From assembly GCA_043813805.1 (NCBI GenBank), contig JBDRKR010000028.1, positions 1 to 34,885 of the forward strand: DNA of 34,885 nucleotides. The letters are read 5' to 3'. The DNA comes from 2-02-FULL-43-13 sp043813805 (lineage in GTDB: Bacteria > Patescibacteriota > Minisyncoccia > Minisyncoccales > MHMH01). The notes beneath the pieces are model-generated. The model was not told where the DNA came from, made no database searches, and saw only the letters and a list, made by a program, of their open reading frames with translations. A program made the position numbers and the translations under genes. Shown one piece after another: positions 32,133 to 34,885 of the stretch (position 1 is its first letter; each line of letters starts with the position of its first letter).

Positions 32133-32161
32133 TTGTATTTTAGCATAAACTTAGGTATAAT
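32133..32161 (+). promoter_or_regulatory. Putative lepB promoter
   Basis: TTGTAT (32133-32138), 17-bp spacer, perfect TATAAT (32156-32161); predicted start near 32168, leader about 12 nt. The -35 region overlaps the divergent pth -10. Confidence 0.55.
32137..32145 (-). promoter_or_regulatory. Putative pth extended -10
   Basis: On the minus strand TGC then TAAAAT (32142-32137), an extended -10 without a clear -35. Predicted start near 32130, about 3 nt before the pth ATG (32127), so nearly leaderless. Confidence 0.4.
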
Positions 32162-32179
32162 TAGAAAAGTCATAATATT

Positions 32180-32731
32180 ATGAATAAACTCTTTCTTTAT
32201 ATTTGGGAAGTTTTAAAGATTGTCATCGTCGCTTTATTGATTGTAGTGCCTATACGCTATTTTGTCTTCCAGCCGTTTTTTGTCAGAGGGCAATCAATGG
32301 AGCCCAATTTTTATAATGGCGATTATTTAATCGTTGACGAATTAACTTATCAGTTTCGAGCACCCGAAAGAGGAGAGGTTGTGGTTTTTAAATATCCCAA
32401 CGACACCACTCAGCGCTATATCAAAAGGATCGTCGGGTTGCCGGGAGAAACTATTGCGGTTAATTCCGGGAAAGTTTTTATCTATCAGGACAGTTCGCCC
32501 GTGGCCTTGGATGAATTGACCTATCTCCCCCAAACCACCCGGACGCAGGGCGACATCAAAATAACTTTAGGCAAAGAAGACTATTTTGTTTTGGGAGATA
32601 ACCGAGCCCTCTCGGCTGATTCCCGGGCCTGGGGCACTTTGCCCGAAAGAGACCTGATCGGCCGCGTATTCTTTAGGGCTTGGCCGATTAGCGCCTTAGC
32701 CAAAGTTGAATTACCCGCTTATAGCAAGTAG
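32180..32731 (+). CDS. lepB: Signal peptidase I
   Basis: Membrane serine protease that removes signal peptides outside the cytoplasmic membrane. One N-terminal helix (about residues 8-28) is followed by the catalytic Ser39 in RGQSMEPNF and the general base Lys82 in RYIKRIVGLPGE. The closing box GDNRALSADSRAWG is clear. Length 183 aa fits the compact Gram-positive/CPR type with one helix. It is divergent from pth over a 52-bp gap. It would be the candidate processor of the 203-aa exported protein encoded nearby. Confidence 0.95.
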   Translation: MNKLFLYIWEVLKIVIVALLIVVPIRYFVFQPFFVRGQSMEPNFYNGDYLIVDELTYQFRAPERGEVVVFKYPNDTTQRYIKRIVGLPGETIAVNSGKVFIYQDSSPVALDELTYLPQTTRTQGDIKITLGKEDYFVLGDNRALSADSRAWGTLPERDLIGRVFFRAWPISALAKVELPAYSK

Positions 32732-32782
32732 AATACTTGATATATCAGGCAAAGCACAGATATTAAATTTTTAAATCATATT

Positions 32783-34072
32783 ATGGTAAAAAAAATAAGA
32801 CTTCAGGCGCCCACCGGCATGCACGACATTCTGCCCGAGACTCAGCCTTTCTTTCGTAAAGTTTTAGCTACGGCAAACTCCGTCGCTCAATTTTACGGTT
32901 TTCAAAAAATTGACACGCCCATCGTTGAAGACGCCGAGCTTTTTTCAAAGGGAATCGGGTTAAGCACGGATATCGTTGAAAAAGAAATGTATGCTTTTCG
33001 CACCAAGGGCGGGGATTTTTTAGCTTTGCGACCCGAGTTTACCGCGGGCATTGTCAGGGCCTATATTGAACACGGCATGGTCAATCTTCCTCAGCCCCAG
33101 AAGCTTTATTCTTACGGACCTCTTTTTCGGATGGAGCGCCCTCAAGCCGGCCGTTTCCGCCAATTCCACCAAATTGATCTCGAAGTTTTCGGCGAACAGG
33201 ATTCGGTGATCGACGCCCAAATCATCCAGATTTTTTACAACATTTTAAAAGAGCTGAAGTTTAAGAATTTAATTGTTGAAATCAACAGCATCGGCGATAG
33301 AAACTGCCGTCCTTATTATAAGAAATTGCTCGTTAATTATTTCCGTTCGCGGGAAAGCTCGCTTTGTTCAGATTGCCGGCGGAGGTTGCGCTACAATCCC
33401 TTAAGAATCCTTGATTGTAAAGAAGAAAAATGCCAGCCGGTTAAGGCCCAAGCTCCCCAATTAGTCGATCATCTCTGCGACGGATGCAAAACCCACTTTA
33501 AAGAGGTGCTGGAATTTTTAGATGAGGTGGAGATACCCTACAGGCTCAATCCCTATTTAGTAAGAGGATTGGATTATTATACCAAGACCGTTTTTGAAAT
33601 TTACGAGGATTCCGAAGACGGGCAGAGATTGGGCGCTTTGGTGGGCGGCGGAAGGTTTGATACTTTGGTCAAAATGCTTGGCGGCAGAGATACCCCGGCT
33701 TGCGGAGGAGCGGCCGGCATCGAAAGAATCGTCGCCACTCTCAAAGAAAGGATGAAACAGGAACCAGCCAGCGGTTCCGCGCCGCAGAAAGTTTTTCTGG
33801 CTCAATTAAGCGATTTAGGTAAAAGGAAGAGTTTAAAACTCTTTGAAGAATTCAGAAAGGCGAAGATCCAGATAGCGGAATCTTTCGGCAAAGATTCTTT
33901 AAAAACTCAACTGCGCTTGGCCGATAAGGTCGGCGCTGATTACGCTCTTATCCTCGGACAGAAAGAAGCCTTGGAAGAATCGATTATTATCAGGGACATG
34001 AAAACGGGCAGGCAGGAAACAGTGAAGCTCGACAGGGTAGTCAGGGAAATGGAAAAATATTTAAAAAGGTAA
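32783..34072 (+). CDS. hisS: Histidyl-tRNA synthetase
   Basis: Class II synthetase for tRNA-His. PTGMHDILPETQPFF opens the protein. RPEFTAGIVRAYIEHGM, motif 2 (YGPLFRMERPQAGRFRQFHQ) and the histidine-specific LVRGLDYYTKTVFEIY and GGGRFDTLV regions are present. Cys pairs in CSDCRRRLRYNPLRILDCK and CDGCKTHF are usual for bacterial HisRS of this subgroup. The C-terminal anticodon-binding domain is complete. Length 429 aa is normal. The HIT-protein gene follows 5 bp later. Confidence 0.96.
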   Translation: MVKKIRLQAPTGMHDILPETQPFFRKVLATANSVAQFYGFQKIDTPIVEDAELFSKGIGLSTDIVEKEMYAFRTKGGDFLALRPEFTAGIVRAYIEHGMVNLPQPQKLYSYGPLFRMERPQAGRFRQFHQIDLEVFGEQDSVIDAQIIQIFYNILKELKFKNLIVEINSIGDRNCRPYYKKLLVNYFRSRESSLCSDCRRRLRYNPLRILDCKEEKCQPVKAQAPQLVDHLCDGCKTHFKEVLEFLDEVEIPYRLNPYLVRGLDYYTKTVFEIYEDSEDGQRLGALVGGGRFDTLVKMLGGRDTPACGGAAGIERIVATLKERMKQEPASGSAPQKVFLAQLSDLGKRKSLKLFEEFRKAKIQIAESFGKDSLKTQLRLADKVGADYALILGQKEALEESIIIRDMKTGRQETVKLDRVVREMEKYLKR

Positions 34073-34077
34073 GGACT

Positions 34078-34413
34078 ATGAATAATTGCCTGTTTTGTAA
34101 AATCGTGTCGAAAGACTTGCCCAGCACCGTTATTTTTGAGAACCCCAATTTTTTAGTCATTAAAGACATTCAACCCTTAGCCCCGGTTCATCTGCTGATT
34201 ATTACGAAGACTCATATCCCGTCAGTTGACCATTTGCAAGAATCTGATAAAGAATTAATAGGAGAGATGATACTTACAGCCCGGCAAGTTGCCCGAGACC
34301 AGGGGGTGGCGAAGACCGGCTATAAGCTCGGTTTTAATGTGGGCAGGGGCTCAGGCCAACTCGTTCCTCATCTTCATTTACATTTATTAGGAGGTTGGCA
34401 ACAAAATAAATAA
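34078..34413 (+). CDS. HIT family nucleotide hydrolase (HinT-like)
   Basis: A 111-aa histidine-triad protein. CLFCKIVSKDLPSTVIFE at the N-terminus, the FLVIKDIQPLAPVHLLIITK segment and the triad HLHLHLL (His98, His100, His102) are diagnostic. Such proteins hydrolyse AMP-amidates, including aminoacyl-AMP leaked from tRNA synthetases, which may suit its position directly after hisS. It is in a cluster with rpsU and yqeY that looks translationally oriented. Confidence 0.94.
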   Translation: MNNCLFCKIVSKDLPSTVIFENPNFLVIKDIQPLAPVHLLIITKTHIPSVDHLQESDKELIGEMILTARQVARDQGVAKTGYKLGFNVGRGSGQLVPHLHLHLLGGWQQNK

Positions 34414-34426
34414 AAACTAAAACATT

Positions 34427-34681
34427 ATGCATTTAGAAGTTACAAAACAAGAAAGGGAAACATCGCAAAGTTTAGTGCGAAGGTTCGGCCGGAGAGTCCA
34501 GCAGAGCGGGCTTTTGGTGAGAGCGAGAAAGTTAAGGTTCAGAAAGAAGCAAAAGAGCCTGGGCGCTCAAAAGAGAGCGGCTTTGCGCAGAGAAGAGGTG
34601 AGGAAAGAATACCAAAAGTTGAAAAAAATGGGTAAATTAGAATATGGCCCTAAAGGAGCAAATCAAAAGCGATTTAAATAA
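34427..34681 (+). CDS. rpsU: Small ribosomal subunit protein bS21
   Basis: An 84-aa very basic protein. SLVRRFGRRVQQSGLLVRA followed by LRFRKKQKSL and KRAALRREE matches bS21, with a C-terminal extension (YQKLKKMGKLEYGPKGANQ) beyond the 58-71 aa usual in other bacteria. bS21 acts at the 30S platform in initiation. The last 38 bp overlap the next gene in another frame, so the two are probably translationally coupled. Confidence 0.85.
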   Translation: MHLEVTKQERETSQSLVRRFGRRVQQSGLLVRARKLRFRKKQKSLGAQKRAALRREEVRKEYQKLKKMGKLEYGPKGANQKRFK

Positions 34682-34885
34682 ATCGGTTAAGGGAAAAGAG
34701 GAATTAAGCTCCTCGGTTTTACGTTTGCTTTTGGCGGTAATCTTAAATAAAGAGAAAGAAAAGAGATATAAATTGAAAGAAGATAAAGACGTCCAATTAA
34801 TTGATGAAGAAATTATCGATGTTATCTCATCGGAAACCAAAAAAAGGAGAGAGGCGATAGAATTATACGAGAAAGGCGGAAGGCA
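34644..34885 (+). CDS. yqeY: GatB/YqeY-domain protein (3' partial)
   Basis: The start of a gene that runs out of the window; 80 residues are visible. MALKEQIKSDLNKSVKGKEE, then LSSSVLRLLLAVILNKEKEKR and LIDEEIIDVISSETKKRREA with IELYEKGGR match the YqeY family, related to the tail domain of the GatB amidotransferase subunit. rpsU-yqeY is a widespread gene pair, which supports both calls. ATG 34644 lies inside rpsU (38-bp overlap), preceded by no clear Shine-Dalgarno. The function of YqeY in other bacteria is poorly defined; tRNA-dependent amidation has been suggested. Confidence 0.88.
   Translation, partial: MALKEQIKSDLNKSVKGKEELSSSVLRLLLAVILNKEKEKRYKLKEDKDVQLIDEEIIDVISSETKKRREAIELYEKGGR

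Noticed and set aside
1..34885. CRISPR array, prophage, restriction or toxin-antitoxin genes
   Set aside because: No regularly spaced repeats were seen and no protein carries recognisable motifs of these systems; the only mobile gene is the RAYT at 30945-31646.

Overview
The window reads as ordinary chromosome from a small-genome bacterium, most likely a member of the Patescibacteria/CPR and probably Parcubacteria-like. This is inferred from AT-rich, tightly packed genes with many stop/start overlaps and from shortened versions of universal proteins (RsmI, Pth, IorA, and a very short Mfd). A DUF11-type surface protein and a genome with more salvage and translation genes than biosynthesis also fit. 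TGA works as a stop throughout, which argues against the CPR lineages that recode TGA. No 16S rRNA is present, so the lineage is an inference.

Layout. 1-5.3 kb (+): the tail of a surface protein, glyS, an M16 peptidase, an AI-2E family permease and rsmI, closed by a terminator that lies inside a convergent membrane-protein gene. 5.8-10.25 kb (+): metG, tatD, then mtnP-apt-prs, a compact route from methylthioadenosine to adenine to AMP with PRPP supply, closed by a terminator. 10.3-20.1 kb (+): leuS, a long hairpin, glmS, an indolepyruvate oxidoreductase pair (iorA without its ferredoxin domain, iorB), a GlmR/YvcK homologue, a GlmU-like nucleotidyltransferase and a PP-loop tRNA-thiolation-type protein. 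GlmS, GlmR and GlmU point to UDP-GlcNAc and cell wall supply.

20.0-22.6 kb: a 70-aa zinc-ribbon-like protein with its own consensus promoter, strong Shine-Dalgarno and terminator, then tsaC-tsaD (t6A tRNA modification), a PAP2 phosphatase and tRNA-Leu(CAA) on the minus strand. 22.6-24.3 kb: parA-parB. 24.3-30.2 kb (-): a Rel/SpoT homologue, topA and a strongly reduced Mfd. 30.2-30.9 kb (+): an unrecognised exported membrane protein sharing a bidirectional promoter with mfd. 30.9-32.1 kb (-): a RAYT-type Y1 transposase joined to the end of pth, with three copies of a 23-bp palindrome. 32.2-34.9 kb (+): lepB, hisS, a HIT protein, rpsU and the start of a yqeY-like gene.

Main points of interest: (1) the RAYT/palindrome module, which appears to have inserted into and duplicated the 3' end of pth; (2) a mini-Mfd that lacks both the UvrA-binding region and the C-terminal autoinhibitory domain; (3) divergent promoters whose boxes overlap, one sharing its -10, with several genes whose predicted transcription start falls at or next to the start codon; (4) the stand-alone zinc-ribbon transcription unit. 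I saw no CRISPR array, prophage, rRNA or obvious defence system.
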